Source: Apophysomyces variabilis (lineage: Eukaryota; Mucoromycota; Mucoromycetes; Mucorales; Mucoraceae). From it: a stretch of DNA of 64,000 nt. Positions within the stretch are counted from its first letter, which is position 1; every line of letters begins with the position of its first letter. The stretch lies in contig MZZL01000379.1 of assembly GCA_002749535.1 (NCBI GenBank), positions 62,001-126,000 on the forward strand, written 5' to 3'. The position numbers and the translations under genes were made by a program. Positions 12,446 through 24,328 of the stretch are shown here, one piece after another. Below the pieces are notes generated by a model. The model was not told the DNA's origin, made no database searches, and saw only the letters and a program-made list of their open reading frames with translations.

Positions 12446-15251
12446 ATGTCGGTTTTCATGCCAAGCTCCGAGCAACGCAATAACGTTTATCACGTGTAAA
12501 TACTGACGCATTTAAGTTTCGCTTATTACGCTTCTTTTCTGTCCTTAATTCACTGAGAATCGGTGAAAGAACGCGTACGATTAAAATACTAAGATTGGAC
12601 ATTAAGCAGCCTGTTGTTGCTGAGGAATCCAGTGCCTCTGTTGTCAATCACACACCTTTTGCCACGATAGACAACACGGATCGAAAGACTGACAGTCGCC
12701 GGGTCGAGGCAGACGATGGACTCGCTTCATCGTCTTCAGCAGAGGAAGAACGTCAAACGCTCGACATTATTCGGCGAAAACGCGCCCAATCTCTTCCTGG
12801 AGCGACGAAGAATAAACCGGATGATGTTATCACTAATATGGCCGACATAAAAGGGACCAATACCAATATGGCAGAAAACTTGCTATGGATCGTGTCTGCC
12901 GCAAGGACACTGTATGAAGCATATCAAGCACGTGCATTACCGAATACCTTTATCCTGGGAGGTAAAGACGGTTTTATCCGTTGAAGCACTCTTTGATCTG
13001 ACCAAAGGGGTGAATAGAATGGGTGGCCTTGCTCTTATTAGGCTTGATTACGTGTTATTATGTGCCTCAGATAGTGGATTCCAAACACGCCACTTCTTAT
13101 TCAGCAACATCATCTGATGATCAGACTATGGACACACCGAGTCAAAACTCGAACCATGCGCCTCGCACGGATCGCTTGCGGGATGACAATTGCATTGGCA
13201 AAACTCCCCCAGAAAATGTGACCACAAGCCGTAGCATATTTGGCGCTCATCGATTATCCTACAGGTAGCAGAGCAAAAGAAAGTAAACGATGCCATTATT
13301 TCACACAAATTCAATTGTTTTATAGGGCTAATGCTGATGACGGTTTAGCTTGTGGCGTTTCACTCTTGCCAATCGTTGCTGTTGCCAAAGTGGTTGAAGT
13401 AGCTCAAAGGGAGATGGATACCATGCACACTGGTAAGCGTAGAATGAGATCCTGTGCGCTTTTCGCAAAATTCACCCTTCTAGTTGCAGCCCATATGCAA
13501 GCAAGATTGGAGCTCGTTCTGCTTATGAGTCTCATATTCCTTGTTTTGATAGCTGGCAATAGATTTGTCTATCCGATGAAGCGTATCATCCGGAAACGGG
13601 GTCTTTTGTTGCTCAGTGTGATCTTATCATCATTTTTTACTGTTCTTGCAACGAGAATTACTGGACTGACACCGGTTTTGAGCCGTACCCCGATTTCTAT
13701 GACTATCACAACGATTGTTTCATTCCAATGGGCGCTATATCTATGTGTTGTAGCTCTGAAGCGTTGTTTTACCTTGGGAGAAATGTGTGTTCTATCTGAA
13801 GCCGCTGCGATATTGGTTCATGGAGCTTCCGAATTAATCTATACTACCGTGGGTTTATGGAGTTCGCCATTACGCTTTAACGCTAACTCTTGCTAAAGTT
13901 TTTTCCGGATCTGGTGCCAGATTATCTAACCTATCAAGTACCGTCTCCCGTATTGGTTCTTTGCCACACTCTTGTACTAGGCATTGTCTTCATTGGCGCT
14001 CTCGCCTATCCACTCTTACGTCTATCACGGCGCCTGGCGCAACAACCGTACTGGCGCTTAGCCACTGAGGATATGCAGCGGAAAAAGATTGCAGTGGCTA
14101 TTGCCTTCTATGCGTTAACGGCGTGCATTATATTCTTCGTGATAGGTCCCTTGTGTCAGGCGGTGATGACTCATGATCCTTTTATATGGTAAAGCAGTGG
14201 TGAATTTGTACTGGTGTGCTTATATTTTGATTAGGACATTGGAATTTGTCTTTATGTCACCGTCTCGATTATTTATCTGTGGTTACTGGATATTTGCAAT
14301 TGCAACCACGGTTGTTGTATGGGTTCTCGTGCTTGATATCAATCAACAGCCGCAAGAAAAATCTTTCTTCGGTACCAAGACGATAGAAGGGAAAATGCTG
14401 ACTGTTTCATTGAACAAGAAGAGAAAGCTTTTTCATGCTTTGGCAGTTGCAATGTTTGTACCTGGTATATTGTTTGAGGTATGCAGGATAAACGAAAGTT
14501 AGTGGCACGCATTCAACCTTAGGTAAATATAGCTTGAATTTCTCCAATTAGCATTTGGAGTTGCTTTGGCCGCTTTTATTTACCTAGAGTTTCTTCGATA
14601 TTTTGCGGTCTGGCCTTATGGAAAAAGTTTGCATATATTCCTCACTGAATTTATTGATAATCGTGATCTCGGACCCGTTATTCTGAGTCATATCTACTTG
14701 CTACTTGGATGTGCAATACCGGCATGGTTGGGAAGGCAAGTGTCTTTTTCCTTGTATTGCTTTGTACAACTGACAGTCTCCCTCCTTTAGCTCCAACCTC
14801 TTGGGCAGTCTTTCCGGTATACTAGCACTTGGATTCGGTGATGCTGCGGTAAGCGTTATCACTACAAATCCGCTCACGCTAATAGCATATAGGCGTCACT
14901 GGTCGGGAAATATATTGGACGTTATCGCTGGCCCGGCACCAAGAAAACAGTGGAAGGCACAATTGCGTTTGTCCTGTCCGTATATATCAGTTCTCTCATT
15001 ATTACATATTCTGCAGCTGTGATTGGTGTTGACAGCGCGACAAGATTCGTGGCTTCGGCTGGCCGAAGTGAATGGGCATCCTACATGGGCGTGGTTCTAT
15101 TAACAGGTAGTATACGAAGCTGTGTGTAAGCATGAGCAGAAATAGCTGATTCCCATTTCAAGGCCTCTTAGAAGCATTTTCAACGCAGAATGACAATATC
15201 ATTATACCTCTTTATATGTATGCACTTGTCATATTGAACCGTATCTTATGA
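12446..15251 (+). CDS. SEC59: dolichol kinase
   Basis: CTP-dependent kinase of the ER membrane that makes dolichyl phosphate for glycosylation. Model: join(12446..12495,12594..12961,13018..13264,13326..13848,13899..14188,14235..14478,14533..14735,14791..14848,14893..15106,15163..15251), 761 aa, ten exons, frame exact. The N-terminal 120 residues are polar and Ser/Glu-rich; many membrane segments follow (for example VALLLLGLITCYYV and LVLLMSLIFLVLIAG). The C-terminal catalytic part carries GFGDAAASLVGKYIG and YRWPGTKKTVEGT, the CTP-binding signature, around residues 655-685. The intron at 14736-14790 has a GC donor (GCAAGT). The first exon (MSVFMPSS) is the weakest part; the true start could lie elsewhere. 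DOLK is the animal name. Confidence 0.9.
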
Positions 15252-15491
15252 TAGCCTCGCTTCTTACAAAAGTTGTACCAAGCGTATCCCGTCTACCTCT
15301 TAAAAGAAATAGCATTATTAAAGAAGGCACCTTATTTTCTGTCAATAATCGAGTTACCAACCTTTATCAATAGTCAGGATCACTTACTCTGGATTATGTA
15401 AAGGCGAGTCGTATCACGTTACAGTACGGGCCTCAATTCACGCGTATCGCTTTGATTTATTCTTGCCGATGGCCAGAAAACCATTATTGTG

Positions 15492-15850
15492 CTATTCAGG
15501 GGCTTTAAAAGCAAGCCAATCATACGCTATCCTAAAAGTCCTAGTAACTGAACCGTGGCTATTCCAATATACAGCATAAAGTAATATTAGTCTGGCATAC
15601 GAGAGAAAAAAAGCTGCATAGTGTGGAGATTGTGGATTAGCTAAGTAATTGATAGCAGCGCTTATCCATGGAAAATGGCGTTCGAAGAGAAACCAGTCCA
15701 CCCAACAAAAGCGTCGGTGAGACTGTATTACTTATGTCGGCGTAAAAGGAAACTTATGCTCCAATTCCTCTATGATCCAGTGGGCAGGATTACAATCTAT
15801 CATACGAAACAAGCTCGAAACTCTGAGCACATTCTGGACTGTTAAAGAGG
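15492..15850 (-). other. possible small hydrophobic ORF, unclear
   Basis: Minus-strand text from about 15850 reads like a membrane-associated protein (MIDCNPAHWIIEELEHKF, then DWFLFERHFPWISAAINYL and YARLILLYAVYW) in one frame, but an in-frame TAA near 15735 splits it and no normal intron removes the stop. It may be a decayed gene or a chance ORF pair. The final 69-codon ORF (15492..15701) is tail to tail with dolichol kinase. No family recognised. Confidence 0.25.
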
Positions 15851-15888
15851 GTAGCTACTGATATGAAGACAAATGGCTAGAGGCGTGA

Positions 15889-18151
15889 AAGTCTCATCGC
15901 GTGATCCTAGATTCCGCAGCCCATGATGACACAGCACCACCCAGTTTATCTTCGTCATGGCTACTCAGCAATGAGAACAGCCTAATACATCCCGAACCAC
16001 CATATCTACAGAGTAAAACAGACTGGAACGATTGGCAAATTTGGGAGTTCGAGAAAAAGATGGGTGTTGATAGCAATAAGCAGAGTGACAACGATCTTGA
16101 GCTCAGTTATCAGTCAAGAGATAAGTCCGTCTCGTCTATGCGCCCAGGAAAACGTAAAGCAGAAGATGCTTTCGAGCTTCATCATCAGCAATATCATCCT
16201 TTGCCAGAAGGTTGGGTTATTAAAAGTTTTCCATCGCCATCCGATAATCAACGATCTGACTTCGATCCGATACCGACGAAGAAAGCCAACACATACGATA
16301 GTTCACTTTCACCGAATAAAATGCAACCTGTTTCTCGGCAGATACAAATGACTGTCGATCTTGCTCCTGTTCCATCTGATGCACTACCTGAATTATCAGA
16401 AGAGCAAAAAGAAGTTCTCGAAACGGTTGTGAATCGAAAACGAAGCATCTTTTTCACAGGATCAGCAGGTTGGATTATCGGAAAAGTGTGACACCGGAAC
16501 TAAAAGCCCGTTTTATCTACTTAGGGACTGGAAAGTCGGTTCTTTTGAGAGGTAGCTGCAATCTGATTATTTCTTTGTAAAGATATCTATTATTCATTGC
16601 TCTCCTTTGGCAGCCATCATACAAAAGCTTTCGATGTTAAATGGTGATACTGTCGCCATTACTGCATCAACAGGTATTGCAGCTTGCAATATTGGAGGAG
16701 TGACTTTACACAGGTATGCACTTTTCTTTTAAGTGTACAAAAGCACACTTAGGTTGTTGTTCCTGCTCGGATAAGCTTTGCCGGCATCGGTCTAGGAGAA
16801 AAATCTATTGACGAACTAGTGTTAAACATTAAGAAGAACCAACCTGCGACTGTAGAAAGATGGAGAAGAACCTCTGTATTAATAATTGATGAAAGCAAGT
16901 TTAATGCTAGTTCTGTTACATAGTGTGTTAACATAATATGCTTCCTTTAGTCTCTATGATCCACGCTGATCTATTCGACAAAGTTGAGCGTGTTGCTCGC
17001 GAAATCAGAGAAAATGGGTTGCCATTTGGAGGCATTCAGGTATAAAACAGTTTATTAGAATTTTCAATACTTAGAAGTAAAGCTTACAGGTGATCATGAC
17101 GGGTGATTTTTTCCAACTACCGCCTGTATCCAAACATAAAAGCACAAGATTCATATTTGAAGCCAGTTGTTGGGACACTGTTGTTCAAGATGTAATTTTG
17201 CTCCGACGCGTCTTTCGTCAAAGCGACCCAGGTATACTTGTCATTCTTCATCGTAACCGATATTCTTACCTAGCTCCTTCCAATTCCGGTTTATCTAATC
17301 GTTCAGTATTCGTCAGAATATTAAACGAACTAAGAATCGGGCGTGTTTCGGACGAAACCATAGAATTATTCGACTCGTTGTCTCGCGAACTTTCGTATGA
17401 ATCGCCTATCGACCCCACGGAACTGTACGTAGTTTATTTCGTTGGCAGCAAGACTTGGCGCTAACTTTGTTTAGCTATCCACTTCGAGATGACGTTGATA
17501 AAGCTAACGAGCAAAGACTGAACGCTTTGAGTGGGATTGCACGCGAGTACGTTGCAGTTGATGTAGGCAAGAAAGGAGCTATGAGTCAATGCATTGCTCC
17601 TGAACGGATCCGGCTGAAGAAAGATACCCAAGTTATGCTGTTAAAAAACAAAGACCAGACACTGGTCAATGGCTCGGTTGGGATAGTCGTGGGCTTTGCG
17701 GGCGAAGATGAATATGCTGATCCCGTCAAGCTTCGCCCTATCATGAACCGCCCGAAACTAATTGAGCATGCCATTCAACGTTCGTTACCCATTGTTCGGT
17801 TCGGCAATCGCACGATATTGGTTGAACCCGAACAATGGTCCGTGGAACTACCAGGTAAGGGCAGAAGTATTGCTGCCTTCGCTAATGTAAAATACAACAG
17901 GCGAAAAGATTGCCTCACGGGTTCAGCTACCATTAACATTGGCTTGGGCGATGTCTATCCATAAAAGCCAAGGACAGACATTGGAGCGCGTGCGCATTGA
18001 CCTTGACAAAGTATTTGAGAAAGGCCAAGTGTATGTTGCCCTTTCTCGTGCGACGTCGTTGGAGACTTTGCAAGTGCTTAATTTTGACCGATCCAAGGTG
18101 CAGGTTCATCCAAGGGTCGTCGCTTTTTATAAGAGTATCAATTACATGTAA
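15889..18151 (+). CDS. PIF1: Pif1-family 5'-3' DNA helicase
   Basis: SF1B helicase acting on telomeres, G-quadruplexes, forks and/or mitochondrial DNA. Exons: <15889..16468, 16525..16551, 16614..16713, 16776..16894, 16951..17039, 17090..17231, 17307..17424, 17475..17854, 17901..18151. The frame is open from 15889 but has no ATG until 16060 (545 codons from there), and the preceding text looks coding, so a 5' exon is missing from my model. Motifs in order: [14 protein letters not shown] (Walker A, rebuilt across an intron), [35 protein letters not shown] (Walker B), [40 protein letters not shown] and [17 protein letters not shown]. The intron at 16895-16950 has a GC donor. Tail to tail with the RdRP gene, stop codons 306 bp apart. 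Confidence 0.9.
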
Positions 18152-18457
18152 ATAAGGACCACAGTCTTTTCTAGCTTCGGCATATACAGGTATACGTTTT
18201 ATATCAGCTCAAATTTCCGTTTCTATATAGTAGAGTTTGGCTCAATAAAAATGGTTAATAGGGTGAATGCTGGTAACGAGCCAATTGACTTTATCCGTGC
18301 GCAAGTTATAGTATGCCTTTCACTCTGACATACACGCCATGTTGCATGATTTTATTTTCTTTTCTACTTGCATGTCTGTCATACTTGCCACGAACGACAA
18401 TCCTTTTTGCATTACCATGCGATTCTTTTTCTTTCCATATAGCAATAACCGTGTAAA

Positions 18458-21400
18458 TTATTCGTGTGACTTTAAATCGCTAATTTTTACTTCTAATATC
18501 GGTACTTCTTCGGATTCGTCTTCCTCTTCGTCCGAGTATTCGCCATAATCATCGTTCTCAGATTCAGAATCGCTATCAGCAATCGATACGTGTACGGCAG
18601 CGCCTGGATTAGCTCTTCTGAAACGTTCCACTAGGTCGTTATCCACTGGTTTGGTCAACTCTGGTGTGACTATAACTGCATTGTTCCGTGTAGCGATTGC
18701 GCAGAGGATATCATCTACCACCCATGGAAAGCTCAGGAACGAACCTTCAAAAGATAAATCCCGCTTTCGCTCATTAGGATGGTATGTCACGTAATACCAT
18801 GCTGCTGCTTTCGTTTCTCGAAGTGCTCTTGTTCTTTTCACGAGATCGACGCTTACTTCTGAAGCATTACCGTAGAATTCTTGTTCGAAATTTTTCCGCC
18901 ATAATTTGCGCATGGCGGCGACAGCAGACATCATCTGTTTCCGTATTTCATAGGTACTCTTTCGGTTTGTCTTCTTCGTCCACTCTATTACGCAGCCCGA
19001 AGTAATTTCTGCCTCTGTTTGTACTCCATACTGGTTCATAAGAGCAGAAAGATCGCAATCGTATTTATGTTTCAAATCACGCGCTTCCGCAATGTACCTT
19101 TCCATGTCAGGAAGCCGAAGCCGTACATCGTACATCGTTTCGCTAATTAATCTTTCTCTGTATTCCTTATAATCGGACTTATCGATTTCTCTAAAGATCC
19201 TGCCTAGAACCTTCTGGGATTTGTAGGACTGCTTGTCCTTTTTCTGCATAAAATCGGGGAAGATATTCACGCGTAGTTCATCCGGCAACCTAGCAGGTTG
19301 ACCCGACTTTGGAAAGTCTTAAAAAAGATGGTAAGCCCTTCAATTATCCAACGAATGATATGCGTAACTACCGACCTACTGCCATTGAGTGTAGTTGGGC
19401 CAAACGTCGACACATCCCGTCCATAGCACCATGTTTGGACAAGTCAGCCATAGCTAAATGGGCATTAGCTATCTGTCCCAGGTTGTCATTATTGATGTAA
19501 TTCACAAAGAATTTTTTAACATGTAATATGTTCACTTCATCCACTTCAAGTGGTGGCTCAGGAGTGTAAGTCATAGGTGTAGCATTGCGGATGGTAGGCA
19601 TCAGTCTAGTATCCCAAATAATTCTAAAAGAAGACATACGATGTAAGCAAATGTCCTATTAATCGTCGTATCACTTACGAATAATCATCTCCATCTAAAT
19701 CCCCACCTGAGCACATGCTTGGAATGTCCCGATATCCCTGTGCAGGAAACACAATCACATCATACAAATGCCGCAATTGAGGTTTATCGACAGCTGTTAC
19801 AATCCGAATATCGCCAGGATGGAAACAAGGGTTCCGAAACACAATGCAATCACCCGTAATGACTTTTCTGTTGACACTTCTCTGAGTAGATATATCCGAT
19901 ATTTGGCAGAACACTTCATTCTCATGAAGTGTAAACGTCTCATCCAAAATCCCCATCAGAAGAGCGCCTTTACGGATCGGTATTTTTGCTTTCTTCTTTA
20001 GTTCTTTCAGCATACTGACGCGGAACATACTCAAGTAATTAACCAAATATGGGTCATACTTCTCCAAAAACCCAGCCTTAACCAATTCAGCCATGGAACG
20101 AGCCCGTCCAAACTCATCTACGTTGCTCAGCAGCACATCCACCGCGGCAGTTGGGTTCCCAAACATCTTATTTGCATGTCCAATGGTTTCATCCAGCATT
20201 CTCATGAAAACTTCGTCTTTTACTCCCAAAGCTGATAGTAATGTGATTGCTTGTCGGTTAAGATATGCTGGAATAAGCGTCGAGGTACGAATAATTTCCA
20301 GGACGCTATGAGAGGAATCGAACTTGATTTGGCTGGGCCGCAGTTGAACCTTTCGACCGCTCAGAAAATTAGATACAGAGAGCACGCCTTTAGCCCCACC
20401 TAAACGGATTTGATATGCGCTTGGTACTTCATCCAATTCCATAGTTTTGGCAAGCTCCCTAGCCAACTTGGGGGATATTTTTCCAACTCCGTCGGAGAAA
20501 ATATAGCCATTGTTTACAATGTCATCTATCACTTCCACCTCTTTTTCATCCAACGTTGTGATTGGTCGCGTGGATGAGAAACACTATATGAAGTATCAAT
20601 ATTGAATATTCAGTTCAATTCATTTTATTACCTGACCCATCCGCACCGCATGCTTAGCAATGACTTTTACTTGCGAGAAAGAACCCATCCACTTACGGAT
20701 CATGGTGGTGTTCAACTCCTTAGTGGGCGCAAAGAACCAACAGGCATGCTCTCGTAGTTGTGAGCCAGAGAATGCTAGGAAATCATAGCGACGGGTGCCA
20801 ATTTGAATGCCATCCTGAAGTACTTTGAAGATGCGAGCGTATACGGCATCATTACTGGTTCCGTTATAAGAAGCACTGATTCGCCCAAAGCCTTCATCCA
20901 CAAATTGTACCCGAAGGAAGCGGTCTGCATAATCTGCGAAATGTCTCACAACGCGATTCGTCGTCTCTACTGCTGGTGGTTGCAAATACATTCCCGTAGG
21001 TGTTACCATCACTTTCTGTGTCATTGCACAGTAGCTTGGAATCTTGGGTTGATGTCGCACAGTCATGCCCATTCTTTTAAAAATGCCATGTAGAGCCGCA
21101 GCTGGGTTCCATACTCGTTTTCGTTCTGCTTCTATTAATGACAATATACCACATGCTACTGTTGGATCCAGTTGGCTCAACCTATCATAAAAGTCGGAAT
21201 CCAAGTTGTACTCATTCATCACATAGTTCATGAGTGTCGTTTCCAACATGTACAGAACTGGAAACGAAAGGATCCTGGCTCTGTCTGCATGTGACTCCGG
21301 AGCTGGTAAACTAGCTTTGTCAACTATCGAAAATCTGGGGCTGTCGAGTTCAAAACGAACGAGGTTATAATGTGCAGCTTCCTGAAGCATGCCTTCAAAC

Positions 21401-22398
21401 TGCGATTGGTATTGCGGAGATAAACTGAATTCCACACGATATACAGTGTCAGAACTTAACGGAATAATGTCAGGCGGTGACATTGGCATAAGAGGCCTCC
21501 GCACTTGTGACCGATCGGACGACATAGATCCGTTATACGGTATTTGTGTTACTCTTTCCCATTGAGTTTCAGAATACGACCTGGAGTCGGACTGATGCTT
21601 AACCTGAGTTTGCCTCCAAAAACGCGCAGGATACTTCAGTGGGATCGTAAAGGCCGCTGATCTTGCAAGCGGTTCGAAATTGAAGTCATTACGCATGTCT
21701 TTAAAGCCGAATTCCAAACGGTATGGATTATTCAGATGGGTAAAGCTTATACGTACTCGACGCAAATCATAATCAATGGAAAAGATGACGTCTTTATCCG
21801 TAGTCCACCCTTTCGCAAATTTTCTTGGCGTTAGCATGAATCCCATCGAAAATTGTCTGGCAAAAAATCGAGCTTGCCGAGTTTTTCTTTTCACTGGTTG
21901 CTCATATTCAGCCGAAACGCCCATATCGACAAATCGCATGCTTATAATGCGACCATCGATCTTGAGCTTCAAGTTCACGAACTCTACGGACAGAGGCTTT
22001 CGTCTACAGCTGTTAAAAATTGTCCTTAGGACGGCATAAGCTTACGCAAATAAAACAATCGCAGTTCCATCTGGATTTCCTGCATCATCCTGGCCTAGGA
22101 CAACTCGCGAAAGCTGCCCGTATTTTTCAAATACGTTATGCACAGTGTTTGCTAGTGTTCTTCGATCTAGATTCCACACCAGAACGCAGCATCTGGTACA
22201 GTAATCACTGGAACTATCGTCTTCGTCTTCTTTGTAGTATATCTCAGGCGGTCGTTTCTCCCGGAAAGTATGTGTTGTAGACCTCCTTGGGCTGTCCTTT
22301 TTGCTGGCTAGTAAAACGGTTCAGCGGATTCTACAATATGAATGTGCCGTATACAAACAGGCAGATGTCGAGCTATGCGAAGAACCTTGAAAGTACAT
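18458..22398 (-). CDS. RNA-dependent RNA polymerase of the RNAi type
   Basis: Makes double-stranded RNA from single-stranded RNA to feed Dicer in silencing. Model: complement(join(18458..19317,19376..19623,19679..20583,20632..22009,22046..22307,22386..22398)), 1221 aa, frame exact. Residues about 35-90 look like an RRM (VLVWNLDRRTL, VHNVFEKYGQLSRVVL), as in many eukaryotic RdRPs. The polymerase core follows: YIFSDGVGKISPKLA, then the catalytic DLDGD at 846-850 in SMCSGGDLDGDDYSIIW, then AVDFPKSGQPA. The C-terminus is acidic. The start exon codes only four residues plus one base (MYFQ) and is the least sure part; the intron at 22010-22045 is only 36 nt. It belongs to the QDE-1/Rdp1/Ego-1 superfamily; which Mucorales paralogue (rdrp1, rdrp2 or other) I cannot say. 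Confidence 0.93.
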
Positions 22399-22674
22399 CT
22401 CCAGAGTGCAGTAATCTAGAATGCTGCTGGCTTCTTTTTTTTCTTTGTCAATGAGGATCCCACATTACAGAATTCGCGAAGTCACGGATAATTTTCGCTC
22501 CATGTGCCGAAAGCCTTTGATTCATGCATGAGATCTAAATTTGGGAGTGACTCCAGAAAAGGCAAAAGATGATGTCTCTAAATAAATGAGAAGATACACG
22601 GTGAGAATCCGCGTCTTCTGTTTCGATCTCACCAATTATTGCTCATGCTTAAGCTGAAGTGCGCGCATCCGATT

Positions 22675-22723
22675 CAAAAAAAGAAAAAAAAAAGAAGAAA
22701 AAAAAAAGAAAAAGAAAAACGCC
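22675..22723. repeat. purine tract (A-rich with G)
   Basis: About 49 bases of almost only A and G on the plus strand, upstream of the RdRP gene and next to the foldback. Low-complexity sequence; seen directly. Confidence 0.85.
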
Positions 22724-22773
22724 CATTAAAATAATATCTAAACACTGAACAGATTATAAGTAATACTGTTTAT

Positions 22774-22955
22774 TGAACAATTTTTTTACGCTACTCTAAA
22801 TAAATTTTGCGTCCATGCAAGGATCAAGTTTGCGCTAAGAGGGATATAAATATGCGTTATTAATAAATGGATTATGCGGGAAATATATTTTACTTACCTC
22901 AACTTGGTCCTTCCATGGACACAAAATTCATTCGAGCAGCGTAAAAGAATGTTCA
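22774..22955. repeat. imperfect inverted repeat (foldback), about 57-nt arms
   Basis: The left arm 22774-22832 pairs with the right arm 22899-22955 when reverse-complemented, with roughly 80-85 percent identity by eye (shared cores TTTTACGCT, AATTTTG, GTCCATG, AAGGA, CAAGTT), around a 66-nt A+T-rich spacer. A transcript from either strand could form a long hairpin. It begins about 375 bp upstream of the RdRP start codon. It may be the remnant of a small transposon. Confidence 0.7.
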
Positions 22956-23382
22956 TGGTTAGTAAATAGAAGGATAGCTTGACATCTTTTTTACTTACCC
23001 CCGAAGGGTAATCCTGCCCAAAGAAAGGGGCCGGCGAAAGAGAGACACGGCATCTGGGAGTGGCCGGTTAGAGTGTAACGCACTGCAGAGGACTTGAAGC
23101 GATGCAACACCTGGCGAGGACTTGGAAGCAGAATGTAATGGATGACACTTTGCATAAACATACAACATTTATTTTTCACTTACCTAGTGGAGTGCAGGGA
23201 GCTTACTCGCACAACCAAGGTGGTTCGGGATAGAGGTCATGCAGGCTAAAGGATACAAAAAAGGGACATCAGTCATTCTGTACATATAATCAATGCGAAG
23301 TACATACCGGGGATGTTTTGGATAACAGAGTCAAGGAGCAGAAAAGGTTGTTGTCCCTTCGCGTTTATATTGCTCGGGTCAC
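22892..23382 (-). other. possible spliced minus-strand transcript, no long ORF
   Basis: Three GTAAGT donors follow each other on the minus strand (reading into about 22896, 22998 and 23183), plus a GTATGT donor near 23307 with matching pyrimidine-rich acceptors (ATCCTTTAG near 23247, GGTTTCAG near 23382). Predicted exons are clearly richer in G+C than the introns. The first two predicted exons join in one frame (GQQPFLLLDSVIQN...) but reach a stop at the next junction, so coding potential is at most about 45 residues. It could be a long non-coding RNA or the relic of a gene. Confidence 0.3.
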
Positions 23383-23723
23383 TGAAACCAAAAATCACAG
23401 TCATGGATAAGAAAATCGATGGATGTCTTATGGATGACAACAATTCAGAGATAAGACAACAATTCTCCCAAGAGTAAAAATGGACTCAGTCTGATAGAAG
23501 GTCTTGAACAGAATGGAACATCTGTAGAGGAAATAAACCCTCTTCGTTCGTTTCTATACGTCATTGATACTATCATATCAGTTTCTGTCAGTTATGGTAT
23601 CAGAAGCTGTCAGGGCAATGTGCCCCAATTTCGGTTCTTCTCAATTGTATTGCTTTACTTTCCACTTTTATTTTCCCTGAATGTAGTTATACTCTTTTTT
23701 TTTCTTCTATTGTATCTTAAACT

Positions 23724-23984
23724 TTGTCCATTAAGCAACCACAAAGATTGGATCGCCACGGAATGAACGGTTATTATCTTGTCATGGATAATGCGCCCAT
23801 CCATACACCAGTCAATGTTAAGCAGTTGGTCGAAGAAAGAGGATACAAATGTCTCTATCTTCCTTTATACTCCCCCTTTCTTAACCCAATAGAAGAGTTT
23901 TTGGGCCAAAGTGAAAGCTGGGTAAGAAGGGAACCCTTACAAGTTGACGAAAACCGTCAAGAGCGTATTGTTCAAGCAGCATGA
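23724..23984 (+). pseudogene. truncated DDE transposase (IS630/Tc1-like), C-terminal part
   Basis: An 86-codon ORF holding the last third of a DDE_3-type transposase: the second catalytic Asp in YYLVMDNAPIHT, then YLPLYSPFLNPIEEF with the catalytic Glu. After that the text FLGQSESWVRREPL departs from the usual FWA/SVVK wording in a way that fits a frameshift followed by recovery. The N-terminal part, including the first catalytic Asp, is missing upstream. A dead fragment, not able to act alone. Confidence 0.75.
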
Positions 23985-24328
23985 AAAGTAAAGCGTCTAG
24001 ACTGTCAAGGATGAATCAGACACTCTGACAGCTTTTTCGATAGATACAAAAAATAGAGAACCACTTATTTAAATAAACTCGTCTTACTGTGGTTTGAAAC
24101 GAACTATCTCAGTAAATAGTGAACATGGACACGACTGTACGCAAAGAAGGGTAGTCTGACCGCAAATGAAAGCTGCGGTCGGGTGTTCAAATTGAACGAC
24201 TGAAGATTGGATAAGAATGCTCTTGTGATTCGCGTTCGATGTCCCTCACCCAATGAGTTCCTCACTGCCGAAATGCTACTGTGGACGACAAGCCATTAGC
24301 ATAGAGACTAAAAAACCAGGTCCTAATC

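Noticed and set aside
12494..12593. Alternative start of dolichol kinase inside the second exon
   Set aside because: The downstream frame has no early ATG before 12838, and the proposed first exon keeps phase, so I used it, though it remains tentative.
15735..15740. Stop-codon readthrough or recoding in the small minus-strand ORF pair near 15.7 kb
   Set aside because: No family match and no conserved readthrough context; decay or chance is simpler.
23604..24034. 10-bp inverted repeat (AAGCTGTCAG / CTGACAGCTT) flanking the transposase fragment
   Set aside because: Only ten bases match, with no extension and no TA duplication; chance is likely, and the element is truncated anyway.
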